From: Solobacterium sp.
GTDB taxonomy: Bacteria > Bacillota_I > Bacilli_A > Erysipelotrichales > Erysipelotrichaceae
Assembly: GCA_024698805.1 (NCBI GenBank)
Contig: JAILQT010000049.1
Location: 1-40,270, forward strand
Length of the DNA: 40,270 nucleotides
Direction: 5' to 3'
Made by a program: the position numbers and the translations under genes. Positions 1-9,125 of this stretch are shown piece after piece. Under the pieces are notes generated by a model, which searched no databases, was not told the origin of the DNA, and saw nothing but the letters and a program-made list of their open reading frames with translations. How positions within the stretch are numbered: the stretch's first letter is position 1; every line of letters begins with the position of its first letter.

Positions 1-124
1 CTCTTCATTTGATTAGCTCTCAACTCTCTCTGGAGTTGATTTTTCCATAAATAAACTTGACGTTTTGTTGTGTTCTAATTTCTGTTCAGTTTTCAAAGAT
101 CTCCGTGCTTTTCTTTGAGCACGC
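1..124 (-). other. rRNA operon leader (16S gene lies beyond the left edge)
   Basis: Read on the minus strand this is the leader of an rrn operon. It starts with a small hairpin (GTGC/GCAC arms, 105-122) and then carries a stretch at 82-101 reading GATCTTTGAAAACTGAACAG, the boxA-type antitermination segment typical of Bacillota pre-16S leaders. The string ACAAAACGTCA follows, then a hairpin with TCAACTC/GAGTTGA arms (20-39) and GAGCTAATCAAA near the edge. The 16S gene itself is not in the window, so the assignment rests on leader motifs and promoter. Confidence 0.8.
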
Positions 125-130
125 TCGATT

Positions 131-195
131 ATCTTACCATCTCGCGTTTTTCCAGTCAAGCACTTTTTTCAACTTTTTTTCAAGCTGTTTTTACC
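131..195 (-). promoter_or_regulatory. Main rrn promoter with UP element
   Basis: On the minus strand: -35 TTGACT (154-159), 17-bp spacer, extended -10 TGG-TAAGAT (TAAGAT at 131-136). Upstream (about 160-195) are three A-tracts at roughly helical spacing, a classic UP element for the RNA polymerase alpha C-terminal domain. The predicted start is near 124. Confidence 0.8.
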
Positions 196-268
196 GCTCC
201 TTTTCGACCGCGCGAAACCCTGTCTTACCAGCGCTCCGCATTGTCTGTTTCTTATCGGCGGTGGTTAT

Positions 269-296
269 ATATTATCACTCTGAAAAATAATTGCAA
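269..296 (-). promoter_or_regulatory. Second, upstream rrn promoter (candidate P1)
   Basis: Minus-strand TTGCAA (291-296), 16-bp spacer, TAATAT (269-274) preceded by TGA, an extended -10. It lies about 140 bp upstream of the main rrn promoter and just behind the glmS terminator, which would fit tandem rrn promoters. The same stretch can fold as a GTGGTT/AACCAC hairpin, so the call is moderate. Confidence 0.45.
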
Positions 297-321
297 CCAC
301 TTTTTTATCAAAATTTCGAAT

Positions 322-350
322 AAAAAATCCGGATCTTTTTTTCCGGATTT
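322..350 (-). terminator. Terminator of glmS
   Basis: Perfect 9-bp arms AAATCCGGA (325-333) and TCCGGATTT (342-350) with an A-rich loop and a run of T on the minus strand, 7 nt beyond the glmS stop codon. It insulates the rrn promoters from glmS transcription. Confidence 0.85.
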
Positions 351-356
351 GGTTGG

Positions 357-2192
357 CTATTCAACTGTTACGCTCTTCGCCAGATTCCTTGGTTTATCGA
401 CGTTCAGACCCTTCGCTACGCTCAGGTAATATCCCAGCAGCTGCAGTGGTATGATCGCCAGCGTCGTTGTAAAGTACTCATTCGTACGCGGTATATATAC
501 GGTAAAATCTGCTGTGTCTTCGATCGTATAATTGCCGTAATTTGTCAGTCCCATCAGATACGCTCCCCTGGACTTGACTTCGACCATATTGGATCTTGTC
601 TTTTCAAACAGTTTGTTCTGTGTGCAGATGCCTACGACCAGCGTGCCGTTTTCCACAAGGGAGATCGTTCCGTGCTTCAGTTCCCCTGCCGCGTATGCTT
701 CGGAATGAACATAGGAGATCTCCTTCATTTTCAGGGAGCCTTCCATCGAGATCGCATAATCGATCCCTCTGCCTATAAAGAACATGTCTTTTGCATTGGC
801 ATACTTCGCAGCGAACCACTGTATCCTTTCTTTATCTTCCAGGACCCTTTCCATCTTCGCCGGAAGTGTCTCCAGTTCCGTCAGCATCTCATTGTATTTT
901 TCCTCATCTATACAGCCGCGTACATATGCCGTTTCGATTGCCAGTGCATAGATGACGATCAGCTGGGCGCTGTATGCCTTCGTTGTCGCAACTGCGATCT
1001 CGGGTCCTGCCATCGTATAGATCACGTGATCTGCCTCCCTGGCGATCGAAGAGCCGATCACATTGACGATACCGAGTGTGCGCACGGATCTGTTCTTCGC
1101 TTCACGAAGCGCCGCAAGGCTGTCGGCCGTCTCGCCGGACTGTGAAATGATGATGACCAGATCCTTATTATTCAATAAAGGATCCCTGTAACGGAATTCT
1201 GACGCAAGATCTGTCCGTACAGGTATTCTTGTCATGGACTCGATCACATACTGTCCGACCAGTCCGACATGATACGCGCTGCCGCAGGCAACGATATGTA
1301 TGCCGGTGCATTCTGACAGCACTTCATCGCTGAGCCCGGATACACTGAGATCGATCTTCCCGTCTTTGACCAGGGCATGGATCGTATCCTTTACGGCTTT
1401 GGGCTGTTCATGGATCTCTTTGATCATGAAGTGCTCATAGCCGCCCTTTTCCGCCGATTCCGCATCCCAGCTGACAGTCTGCTGTTCGACCTCAACAGGT
1501 TCCCTGTCTATATTATAGAATTCGACCGTCCCCTTCAGGAGGCGTGCGATCTGCATATTATCGATATAGTAGACAGACCTTGTATAGTTCAGCAGGGCCG
1601 GCACATCGCTTGCCAGATAACATGCCTCATCATCCGCGCCGATGATCATCGGGCTGTCTTTCCTGGCCGCGTAGATCTCGCCCGGATAATCAATAAACAT
1701 GACCGCGAGCGCATAAGAGCCGCGGATACGCATCATTGCACGGGCAATGGAATCGACCGGACCCTTTTTATACTTCTTCATATAATAGTCAAGAAGCTTG
1801 ATCGCGATCTCTGTATCGGTCTCCGAATAGAAGACATACCCGTGTTTCTGCAGTTTTTCCTTCAGTTCCTGGTAATTCTCAATAATACCGTTATGGACAC
1901 CGACCACTTCCCTGCCGTCGCTGGCATGCGGATGCGCATTGTTTTCAGACGGTTCACCGTGTGTTGCCCATCTTGTGTGGCCGATCCCGCATTCGCCGGC
2001 CATCGCAAGACCGCCGTTTGTCTTTTCAAATAAGGATCTGAGCCTTCCCTTGGCCTTTACGATCTCGATTTCCTTATCATTGCGTACTGCCAAGCCTGCA
2101 GAGTCATAGCCTCTGTATTCCAGCTTTTCCAGTCCGTCAAGCAGGATCGGGGCAGCCTGCCTGTTTCCGTTATATCCGACGATTCCGCACAT
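357..2192 (-). CDS. glmS: Glutamine--fructose-6-phosphate aminotransferase (isomerizing)
   Basis: GlmS makes glucosamine-6-phosphate from fructose-6-phosphate and glutamine, the entry step to UDP-GlcNAc and peptidoglycan; it is cytoplasmic. The mature product would be 611 aa, normal for the family. It begins MCGIVGY, so Cys2 (after Met removal, Cys1) is the N-terminal nucleophile of the class II glutaminase domain (about 1-220), which also shows RGYDSAG. Two SIS sugar-isomerase domains follow, with SQSGET, and the protein ends in the usual KSVTVE tail. The start at 2192 was chosen over a 31-codon longer reading because Cys must follow Met and GGAGGAA lies just upstream. Many Bacillota glmS genes carry a glmS ribozyme in the leader; none can be recognised here. 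The gene forms its own unit between a leader hairpin and a strong terminator. Confidence 0.97.
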   Translation of the reverse strand: MCGIVGYNGNRQAAPILLDGLEKLEYRGYDSAGLAVRNDKEIEIVKAKGRLRSLFEKTNGGLAMAGECGIGHTRWATHGEPSENNAHPHASDGREVVGVHNGIIENYQELKEKLQKHGYVFYSETDTEIAIKLLDYYMKKYKKGPVDSIARAMMRIRGSYALAVMFIDYPGEIYAARKDSPMIIGADDEACYLASDVPALLNYTRSVYYIDNMQIARLLKGTVEFYNIDREPVEVEQQTVSWDAESAEKGGYEHFMIKEIHEQPKAVKDTIHALVKDGKIDLSVSGLSDEVLSECTGIHIVACGSAYHVGLVGQYVIESMTRIPVRTDLASEFRYRDPLLNNKDLVIIISQSGETADSLAALREAKNRSVRTLGIVNVIGSSIAREADHVIYTMAGPEIAVATTKAYSAQLIVIYALAIETAYVRGCIDEEKYNEMLTELETLPAKMERVLEDKERIQWFAAKYANAKDMFFIGRGIDYAISMEGSLKMKEISYVHSEAYAAGELKHGTISLVENGTLVVGICTQNKLFEKTRSNMVEVKSRGAYLMGLTNYGNYTIEDTADFTVYIPRTNEYFTTTLAIIPLQLLGYYLSVAKGLNVDKPRNLAKSVTVE

Positions 2193-2247
2193 AAATATAC
2201 TTCCTCCGCATTCAAGTTTATCATGCAGGAATGCCCGTGAAAACAAA

Positions 2248-2291
2248 AAAAACATGCATGCAACAGACACAGTCCATGCGAGCATGTTTTT
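2248..2291 (-). terminator. Hairpin between the HAD gene and glmS (terminator or leader attenuator)
   Basis: Ten-bp arms AAAAACATGC (2248-2257) and GCATGTTTTT (2282-2291) followed on the minus strand by a T run. It could terminate the upstream HAD gene. However a minus-strand TATAAT lies at 2304-2309, so transcripts from there would start just before the hairpin, which would then be a glmS leader attenuator. A weaker promoter (TTGTTT-17-TGATAA) lies between the hairpin and glmS, so both readings stay open. Confidence 0.6.
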
Positions 2292-2303
2292 ATCCCTATC
2301 CTT

Positions 2304-2309
2304 ATTATA
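2304..2309 (-). promoter_or_regulatory. Candidate -10 element for glmS
   Basis: A consensus TATAAT on the minus strand in an AT-rich stretch, about 110 nt upstream of the glmS start. No good -35 hexamer is visible 17 bp upstream. Confidence 0.35.
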
Positions 2310-2377
2310 TATATGTATATAAACTGCTGTTTTTGGTGGTTTTCTGCACCTGCAGGATGGTCAGAATGCCTGTCTTC

Positions 2378-3016
2378 TCAGTATTCCAGTTTCTTCAGCA
2401 GTGCAGGCAGATCCCTGATGGCAGAGATCGCAGGCACAGGATCTGATATCGTACCGAAACCATATGCAGCGTGGATGAATGCTGCACCGCTTTTCTGACA
2501 TGCTTCATAATCCATCTGCGTATCCCCGACATATACATAGGTATCCAGTCCGTTCCGTTCTGCGATCAGACGGATATTGTCCCATTTGGGGAGTTCATTA
2601 TCCCCGAAACAGAGGAAATCGGTTATATACTCTTCTGCTTTGGCGGAACGGATGCAGAGATCGATATACCCGGTCTGGCAGTTGCTGACGATGAACAGGG
2701 GGTAATCTTCCGACAGTTCCCGCAGGGTCTCCGAAACGCCTTCGTAACACTCCGGAAGATGTTCGCTGAGGTACTGGTTCTCATATTCCTCGACTTCCTT
2801 CTGGTATTCTGCCTGTTTTTCTTTTGATACACCCGGGAAGATATCCGCCGCGAACACATCCATCGGCTTGCCCAGGTTACGGATGATATCCTCTTTTGTG
2901 CACGGTTTCGTCAGATCATCATGTCTGTCAATAATGCTCTGCCATACGCCGGTCAGTTTATCGGATGAATCCCACAATGTCCCGTCTACATCGAATATGA
3001 TCCCTGTCTTTTTCAT
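2378..3016 (-). CDS. HAD-superfamily phosphatase, phosphoglycolate-phosphatase-like
   Basis: Predicted 212-aa cytoplasmic Mg-dependent phosphohydrolase. Motif I is DVDGTLWDS near the N-terminus (nucleophile Asp and general acid Asp), followed by a helical cap, motif II as VSNCQTG, the motif III Lys in LPKWDN, and motif IV as GDTQMD. This order matches the HAD subfamily I phosphatases of the Gph/PgmB type; the substrate cannot be read from sequence. The start at 3016 (MKKTGIIF) follows AGGAGGCGGAAC, so an 8-codon longer reading is less likely. It has its own extended -10 promoter upstream and is separated from the PTS genes by a strong terminator, so it is probably not part of the beta-glucoside operon. 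Confidence 0.85.
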   Translation of the reverse strand: MKKTGIIFDVDGTLWDSSDKLTGVWQSIIDRHDDLTKPCTKEDIIRNLGKPMDVFAADIFPGVSKEKQAEYQKEVEEYENQYLSEHLPECYEGVSETLRELSEDYPLFIVSNCQTGYIDLCIRSAKAEEYITDFLCFGDNELPKWDNIRLIAERNGLDTYVYVGDTQMDYEACQKSGAAFIHAAYGFGTISDPVPAISAIRDLPALLKKLEY

Positions 3017-3044
3017 GTTCCGCCTCCTGTATTTCAACATCTGT

Positions 3045-3053
3045 ATTGTAGCA
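3045..3053 (-). promoter_or_regulatory. Extended -10 promoter of the HAD gene
   Basis: Minus-strand TGC-TACAAT, an extended -10 element, about 30 nt upstream of the HAD start codon and downstream of the EIIA terminator. The -35 region is weak. Confidence 0.45.
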
Positions 3054-3110
3054 GAGTATATTCATTCCATGAAATCTCTTTGCTGCAATGCCGAATCTGT
3101 CCTGCCTGAC

Positions 3111-3151
3111 AAAAAAGGCAATGATCTGCATCTTTCTGCGTTTCATTGCCT
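3111..3151 (-). terminator. Terminator of the PTS/bgl operon
   Basis: Nine-bp arms AGGCAATGA (3116-3124) and TCATTGCCT (3143-3151) with a further GCA/TGC pair inside, followed on the minus strand by a run of T. It begins 8 nt after the EIIA stop codon and closes the beta-glucoside operon. Confidence 0.9.
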
Positions 3152-3158
3152 CTTCTGT

Positions 3159-3671
3159 TTACTGAATAACACTGTCCCCGCGTTTCACACTCTGCGGTCC
3201 GCAGAATGTGATCGCCTTTCCGTTAGTGTCCGTGATGATCAGCATTGTACTCATATCATAGGTTTTTGCAAGCTTTGCCATATCCACTTCAACAATCGGA
3301 TCCCCCGCTTTAACTGTATCCCCCTGTTTCTTTTTCAGGATACGGAAGCCGTCTCCGTTTGTTTCAACGGTATTGACTCCGCAGTGCACCAGCAGCTGGA
3401 CGCCGTTGTTCATCGTAATTCCGAAAGCATGGCCTGTAGGAAACATGACACTGAGTGTGCCGTTTGCAGGCGAGCAGAGGATCACCTTGTCCTGTGCATA
3501 TCGGAAAGCAACGGAATCACCCATCATCTTTTCTGCGAACATTGGATCGGATACAGTCCTGACATCGATCAGTTCACCGTCAGCGAGTGCTACGATCTCA
3601 TCATCATTCTTTTCAAAAGGTTTCGGAAGGATCTCTTCTTCTTTCTTCCTGAATCTGTCAAACAGTCCCAT
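3159..3671 (-). CDS. PTS EIIA component, glucose/beta-glucoside family
   Basis: A 170-aa stand-alone EIIA of the glucose superfamily (Crr-like). It takes phosphate from HPr onto a histidine and passes it to the EIIB cysteine of the neighbouring transporter. The active-site His is in LLVHCGVNTVE and the second conserved His in GHAFGI; both are present. Start 3671 (MGLFDRF) was preferred: it lies 1 nt beyond the stop of the GH1 gene with GAGAGGAAC upstream; a start 6 codons earlier is possible. In many beta-glucoside transporters EIIA is fused behind EIIBC (BglP-like). Here it is separate, and the EIIBC in the same operon has no EIIA, so the two should work together. Confidence 0.93.
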   Translation of the reverse strand: MGLFDRFRKKEEEILPKPFEKNDDEIVALADGELIDVRTVSDPMFAEKMMGDSVAFRYAQDKVILCSPANGTLSVMFPTGHAFGITMNNGVQLLVHCGVNTVETNGDGFRILKKKQGDTVKAGDPIVEVDMAKLAKTYDMSTMLIITDTNGKAITFCGPQSVKRGDSVIQ

Positions 3672-3672
3672 A

Positions 3673-5103
<1,431 letters not shown>

Positions 5104-5134
5104 TCACCTCTTTTTCTAATTTGTTTTTTATATA

Positions 5135-5173
5135 CTGCGGCAGCCGGAGAATGTCATTACCGGCCAACCGCAG
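5135..5173 (-). other. Intergenic hairpin between EIIBC and GH1 genes
   Basis: Outer arms CTGCGG (5135-5140) and CCGCAG (5168-5173), inner CCGG/CCGG. No T run follows, so it is not an intrinsic terminator; an mRNA-stability or processing element is more likely. It shares GGTAATGAC, CCGG and the CTGCGG closing arm with the hairpin upstream of rpoB. Confidence 0.5.
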
Positions 5174-5187
5174 CAGAGTTATTTCGA

Positions 5188-6552
5188 TCAGTCGTTTACA
5201 TCTTCGAATCCGAAGAAGTATGTGATTACTGCAGTGATCACGAATGTAAGCGGAACACTGAGCAGACCAAGGATCCAGTTCGGGCACATTCCGAGGAAGA
5301 TCGGGGTTGTCAGCACGGAAGGGGTTACGAATGTAGGAGCTGTAATACGTACGAGACCCATTACACATCCGCCGATTGCGGAGCCCATCAGCATTGCGAT
5401 GAAAGGCTTCTTCAGACGCAGGTTTACACCGTAGAGAGCAGGCTCAGTGATGCCGAGCAATGCAGAGAACGTGGCGGATAATGCAGTACCTCTCATCTTT
5501 TTGGACTTTGTTTTGAGTGCTACACCGCATGCGGCACCTGCTTCAGCGATGTTTGCAGCCAGACCTGACGGAAGGAATACGGTGTCATAACCCTGTGTTG
5601 CGAACATCTGGATCAGCAGGGGGATCGTTGCATTATGAGTTCCTGTGAGGACCATGAGGGGAAACAGGGCAGCGTTGACGCCGACTGCCAGCCAGCCCCA
5701 CTGGTTGCACAGTTCACAGAACTTGTAGAAGAGATCACCGAGGACAGAGGAAGCCGGACCAATGAGGATGAGCATGATCGGCGCAACGATGAGAAGGTCG
5801 ATCATCGGTCTTAAGAAGACCTTTACCAGGTTAGGGCTTACTTTATCCGCAAATCTGTCAACATACTTCAGCAGCCAGACGGAGAAGATGATCGGCAGTG
5901 CCTGCGCGGAATAGCTCATGATCTTGAGGCCGATGCCGAAGAAGCTGACAGTTGTGCCGACTTCGCCGAGTGTCTGCAGTGTCGGATGCATCAGGATAGC
6001 TGCCAGTGCCATGGAGATCATGACGTCAACATTCATCTTCTTGGCTGCATTGTGGGCGACCAGGAACGGCAGGAAATAGAAGACACCGTCACCGATCACA
6101 CCGTTAAGGATCTGGTACGCTGCAGAATCCATAGCCAGTATTCCTGCTGAATTGAGCAGGACTGCGAGGACCTTGACCATACCGGAGCCGGCAATGACCA
6201 TGATTGCCGGTACGAAACATGCGATCAGTGTATCCAGGGCTGCTTTGAACATTCCTTTGATGCCCTTAGGTGCTTCCGGTTCTTCCGATTTGACAGCCTG
6301 TGCGGGTTCACCGACGATCTTTACTGCTTCTTTATATACGTCTGTAACAGCCGGACCGAGCACGACCTGGAGCTGGCCGCCGGAGTCAAGAACGGAAATG
6401 ACACCGTCGAGAGCTTTGATCGCTTCCCTGTCGACTCCGTCATTGTTCTTTAATACGAATCTGAGTCTTGTGACACAATGTGTCATGTTGGAGATGTTTT
6501 CAATACCGCCGACTTTTTCAATAATGTCTTTGGCTAACTGTGTGTTTGACAT
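5188..6552 (-). CDS. PTS EIIBC transporter, beta-glucoside/glucose superfamily
   Basis: Membrane sugar permease (454 aa) that imports and phosphorylates its substrate. Residues 1-85 are an EIIB domain with the phosphorylated Cys26 in HCVTRLRF. After a linker rich in Glu and Pro (about 85-105) comes the EIIC membrane domain with multiple hydrophobic segments and the conserved GITEPALYGV motif. No EIIA is fused; the one at 3159-3671 should supply it. AGGGAGGACAT precedes the start. Linkage to a GH1 phospho-glucosidase points to an aryl-beta-glucoside or beta-linked disaccharide, but the exact sugar is not readable. Confidence 0.93.
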   Translation of the reverse strand: MSNTQLAKDIIEKVGGIENISNMTHCVTRLRFVLKNNDGVDREAIKALDGVISVLDSGGQLQVVLGPAVTDVYKEAVKIVGEPAQAVKSEEPEAPKGIKGMFKAALDTLIACFVPAIMVIAGSGMVKVLAVLLNSAGILAMDSAAYQILNGVIGDGVFYFLPFLVAHNAAKKMNVDVMISMALAAILMHPTLQTLGEVGTTVSFFGIGLKIMSYSAQALPIIFSVWLLKYVDRFADKVSPNLVKVFLRPMIDLLIVAPIMLILIGPASSVLGDLFYKFCELCNQWGWLAVGVNAALFPLMVLTGTHNATIPLLIQMFATQGYDTVFLPSGLAANIAEAGAACGVALKTKSKKMRGTALSATFSALLGITEPALYGVNLRLKKPFIAMLMGSAIGGCVMGLVRITAPTFVTPSVLTTPIFLGMCPNWILGLLSVPLTFVITAVITYFFGFEDVND

Positions 6553-6608
6553 TTTTTATGTCCTCCCTTATTGCACTGCTATTATCGCTTTTTACGGGAA
6601 AACACTCT

Positions 6609-6697
6609 TTTTGATAATTAGCTTTATGACATTATTATTTTTATTCTTATTTTTATTTTCATATTAAATGCTGATAATAAGGTTAATTATCAGCATT
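6609..6697 (-). promoter_or_regulatory. Region between regulator and EIIBC: inverted repeat and repeated TAATTATCA
   Basis: A perfect 11-bp inverted repeat, AATGCTGATAA (6667-6677) with TTATCAGCATT (6687-6697), sits just after the regulator stop codon. On the minus strand only a short, broken T stretch follows, so it is either a weak terminator or an operator. The half-site TAATTATCA recurs in AGCTAATTATCAAAAAG (minus, about 6607-6624) nearer to EIIBC, which favours binding of a regulator, perhaps the AraC-type protein next door. No clear -35/-10 pair could be assigned. Confidence 0.4.
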
Positions 6698-6703
6698 CAT
6701 ATT

Positions 6704-8950
6704 TTAATTATTCGCTTTTATGAGATGCAGATGCCGGAATTCGTTCATTTTTAATGTACATGTGATCTCCAGTTTTCCGGATCCTGAGACTGTACAGGTC
6801 TCCCCGGTGAGCGGAACTACCGAAGCTGCTCTCAGATATGCTCTTTCCCCGTGCCCGATAAACGAGTCGTCCGGGTAATCCATCCGCATCCAGCGCGCAA
6901 ATGCATTGCCGTCTTCATCGGAAATGCAGCGGGATTTGAGAAGATATTTTCCTTCTTCAAGTCCTTCGATCATAATACGGAAAAGCTTCGGTTCATCATC
7001 TTCGAACAGGTCAGGGGTATAATCTTTTGCATTTTCCATCGTATCACTGGAATAATAACGCCATCCCGGCCTTTTGCAGTTATGGAGCAGGACCTGCATG
7101 AATCCCGGATTTTCCGCCCTGGTCACCAGGCAGTCTTCACTGGCGAGAACCAGATACCTGTCCTGCTGATCAAGGAACCGCAGTGCATGATAGGAAGGTT
7201 TCTGTACACCCTGGGAAGTCATAATTCCCGGAAGCAGGTTGAATGTTTTATCATAGGATGCTTCATCGAACATCAGATCAAGCGGTTTATCCAGAGGCAG
7301 TGAAGACAGCAGTCCATATCCGGACAGGACATTACGGATGATCCGTGCCCCCATATACGATGTCTCATTCAGTACATCGACGTCATTCAGCCTGTCCTTC
7401 CATGACGTCAGCAGGACAGCCGCGTCACTCCTGCCTTCTTCATTCAGCACATTCTGCGCTGTTCGGAACTGTTCAAGGAGATAACCGGACGCTGTCAGCC
7501 TGTTCAGGAATACCTCAGTACCTTTTTTATGAATTGCAAAAGGTGCAGAGAAGATCGTAAATGTTTTGATATCCGGATTATTTCTCACAAACTTCCGGAA
7601 GTTTTCACCCGTCTCATCGATAAGTACACACGGTCCCATCAGCTCCGAATCCAGTCTGCAGTCTGCGAGTACTTTATTGATCTGTTTATAAAAGTTTTTG
7701 TACCTTTTCAGACTTTCTGTATTAAATACGGTGTTATACACAAGTTCGAATACCGTATGTTTCTGAATACCGTCACCGAAACGGTTCACGAACCGCAGGC
7801 ACTGTTTTCGCAGATAACTGATAAACGCTTCAGTATCCTGGATATAATTCATATCAATCGTGATGATGACATCCATTTTATGTTCTACAAAGTATTCCAT
7901 GACTGTATCGGATACATAATAATGATGTCTGCCGTCTTCCATGAATGTATCCAGAAGCAGCCTTGCCCTTTTGAACTTTAAGGAATCATGGAGGAATGTC
8001 ACCTGATCTATCATATGGTTCTTCATCATCATTTCAAAGCTTCCGACGTTAAGGATCTCATTCCAGAACCGGTTGTATTCTGTCTTTCCGGCACCGGCGT
8101 TGATCCGGATCTCCCGGACAGAAGAATGTCTCTCTTCATCTTCGTCCTGCAGGAAAGGAAGGATATCCTCTTTCCTGTTTTCCTGTTTAGGATTTTTGTG
8201 TGTCTGCCGGTATTCCGTCGGCGTCATCCCGACTGCTTCCCGGAACTCCCTGTTGAAAGAAGCTACATTCGGGAATCCGTTATTGACAGCGATCTTCAGG
8301 ATCGTCCCGTTTCCGGAAACAAGATCCTCCATTGCATACTGCAGTCTGACACCGTTCAGATATTTCAGGAAGGACGTCCCGAATGCAGCTTTAAAATACT
8401 TGGAAAAGTATTGCGGGGTCAGGGCGAACTCATCGGAAATCTCTTCAAGGGTCAGTTCATTCACATAATTTGCTTCGATATATGCGGCTATCTCCTTTTT
8501 TCTGGTTTCTTCATTATACGTGAATGTATTTGAGGAAAAATGCGATATCAGCTGCCACACAAGCTGCAGTGAAAGGCTTTCTTCCAGGATCAGATTATCC
8601 GAAGGTTCATAATAGACCCTCAGCAGCTTATTGACTGTTTTCGTGAGTTCCTCTGTATTGTCATTCTTCACAATGTGCGTATTGCATACGATCAGTTTCC
8701 GCTGATAGCCCATCAGCTGCAATACTCTCGAATAACTGATGCTTAGATCTGCACAGATTCCGTTCCTGCAGTCCACGGTGTGGATCTCGCTGGGATTCAC
8801 CGTATACATCTCACCATTATCAAAATCAAAGACAGTCTCATCATTTTCCACTTTGACCGTACCGCTGAGCACGTAATAAAGGTGGAAATCCCTGTACGAG
8901 ACTGCCTTCAGCATTTCATTCTTTATAATTCCAATACTGATAAGTTTCAT
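6704..8950 (-). CDS. AraC-family regulator with C-terminal GH39-like domain
   Basis: A 748-aa protein. Residues 1 to about 95 form a cupin-like AraC sensor fold (YYVLSGTVKVE, then NPSEIHTVDC). Residues about 150-250 hold two AraC-type helix-turn-helix units (LTLEEISDEFALTPQYFSKYFK, split here by its second recognition helix in FPNVASFNREF, ending GMTPTEYRQT). From about 278 to 680 the sequence follows the GH39 beta-xylosidase fold, including PSYHALRFL. The GH39 acid/base motif NEP is replaced by YNT (405-407) and the nucleophile position reads LTSW (514-517) with no Glu, so this part is probably a non-catalytic sugar sensor. AAGG lies close before the start. It is probably the activator of the EIIBC-GH1-EIIA genes downstream; this is inferred from position. 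Confidence 0.88.
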   Translation of the reverse strand: MKLISIGIIKNEMLKAVSYRDFHLYYVLSGTVKVENDETVFDFDNGEMYTVNPSEIHTVDCRNGICADLSISYSRVLQLMGYQRKLIVCNTHIVKNDNTEELTKTVNKLLRVYYEPSDNLILEESLSLQLVWQLISHFSSNTFTYNEETRKKEIAAYIEANYVNELTLEEISDEFALTPQYFSKYFKAAFGTSFLKYLNGVRLQYAMEDLVSGNGTILKIAVNNGFPNVASFNREFREAVGMTPTEYRQTHKNPKQENRKEDILPFLQDEDEERHSSVREIRINAGAGKTEYNRFWNEILNVGSFEMMMKNHMIDQVTFLHDSLKFKRARLLLDTFMEDGRHHYYVSDTVMEYFVEHKMDVIITIDMNYIQDTEAFISYLRKQCLRFVNRFGDGIQKHTVFELVYNTVFNTESLKRYKNFYKQINKVLADCRLDSELMGPCVLIDETGENFRKFVRNNPDIKTFTIFSAPFAIHKKGTEVFLNRLTASGYLLEQFRTAQNVLNEEGRSDAAVLLTSWKDRLNDVDVLNETSYMGARIIRNVLSGYGLLSSLPLDKPLDLMFDEASYDKTFNLLPGIMTSQGVQKPSYHALRFLDQQDRYLVLASEDCLVTRAENPGFMQVLLHNCKRPGWRYYSSDTMENAKDYTPDLFEDDEPKLFRIMIEGLEEGKYLLKSRCISDEDGNAFARWMRMDYPDDSFIGHGERAYLRAASVVPLTGETCTVSGSGKLEITCTLKMNEFRHLHLIKANN

Positions 8951-9066
8951 GACCTTACGGATTCATTGTATCGTAAAAAACCAGGTGTTAGCCAATGGGA
9001 TTTACAAACAGTTTTCCTAGATGATCATGCATCCTTTCATCCGATCCATGAGAAACCCCGGAATAC

Positions 9067-9121
9067 AAAAAGGCCTGCAACGATAAAGCCACTCTGCTTT
9101 AATCGTTACAGTACCTTTTTT
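9067..9121 (-). terminator. Terminator of the rplJ-rpoC operon
   Basis: Arms AACGATAAAGC (9079-9089) and GCTTTAATCGTT (9096-9107, one bulge), extended by AAAAAGG/CCTTTTT outside, with a T run on the minus strand. It starts 5 nt beyond the rpoC stop codon. Confidence 0.88.
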
Positions 9122-9125
9122 ATAC

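Noticed and set aside
115-429. 104-codon open frame on the plus strand at the left edge
   Set aside because: It crosses the rrn promoters, the glmS terminator and the end of glmS, and has no ribosome binding site.
2193-2377. Possible glmS ribozyme
   Set aside because: The conserved core strings could not be found on either strand of the leader.
6553-6703. Catabolite-responsive (cre) site before the PTS operon
   Set aside because: No sequence close to the cre consensus could be found here or before the second GH1 gene.
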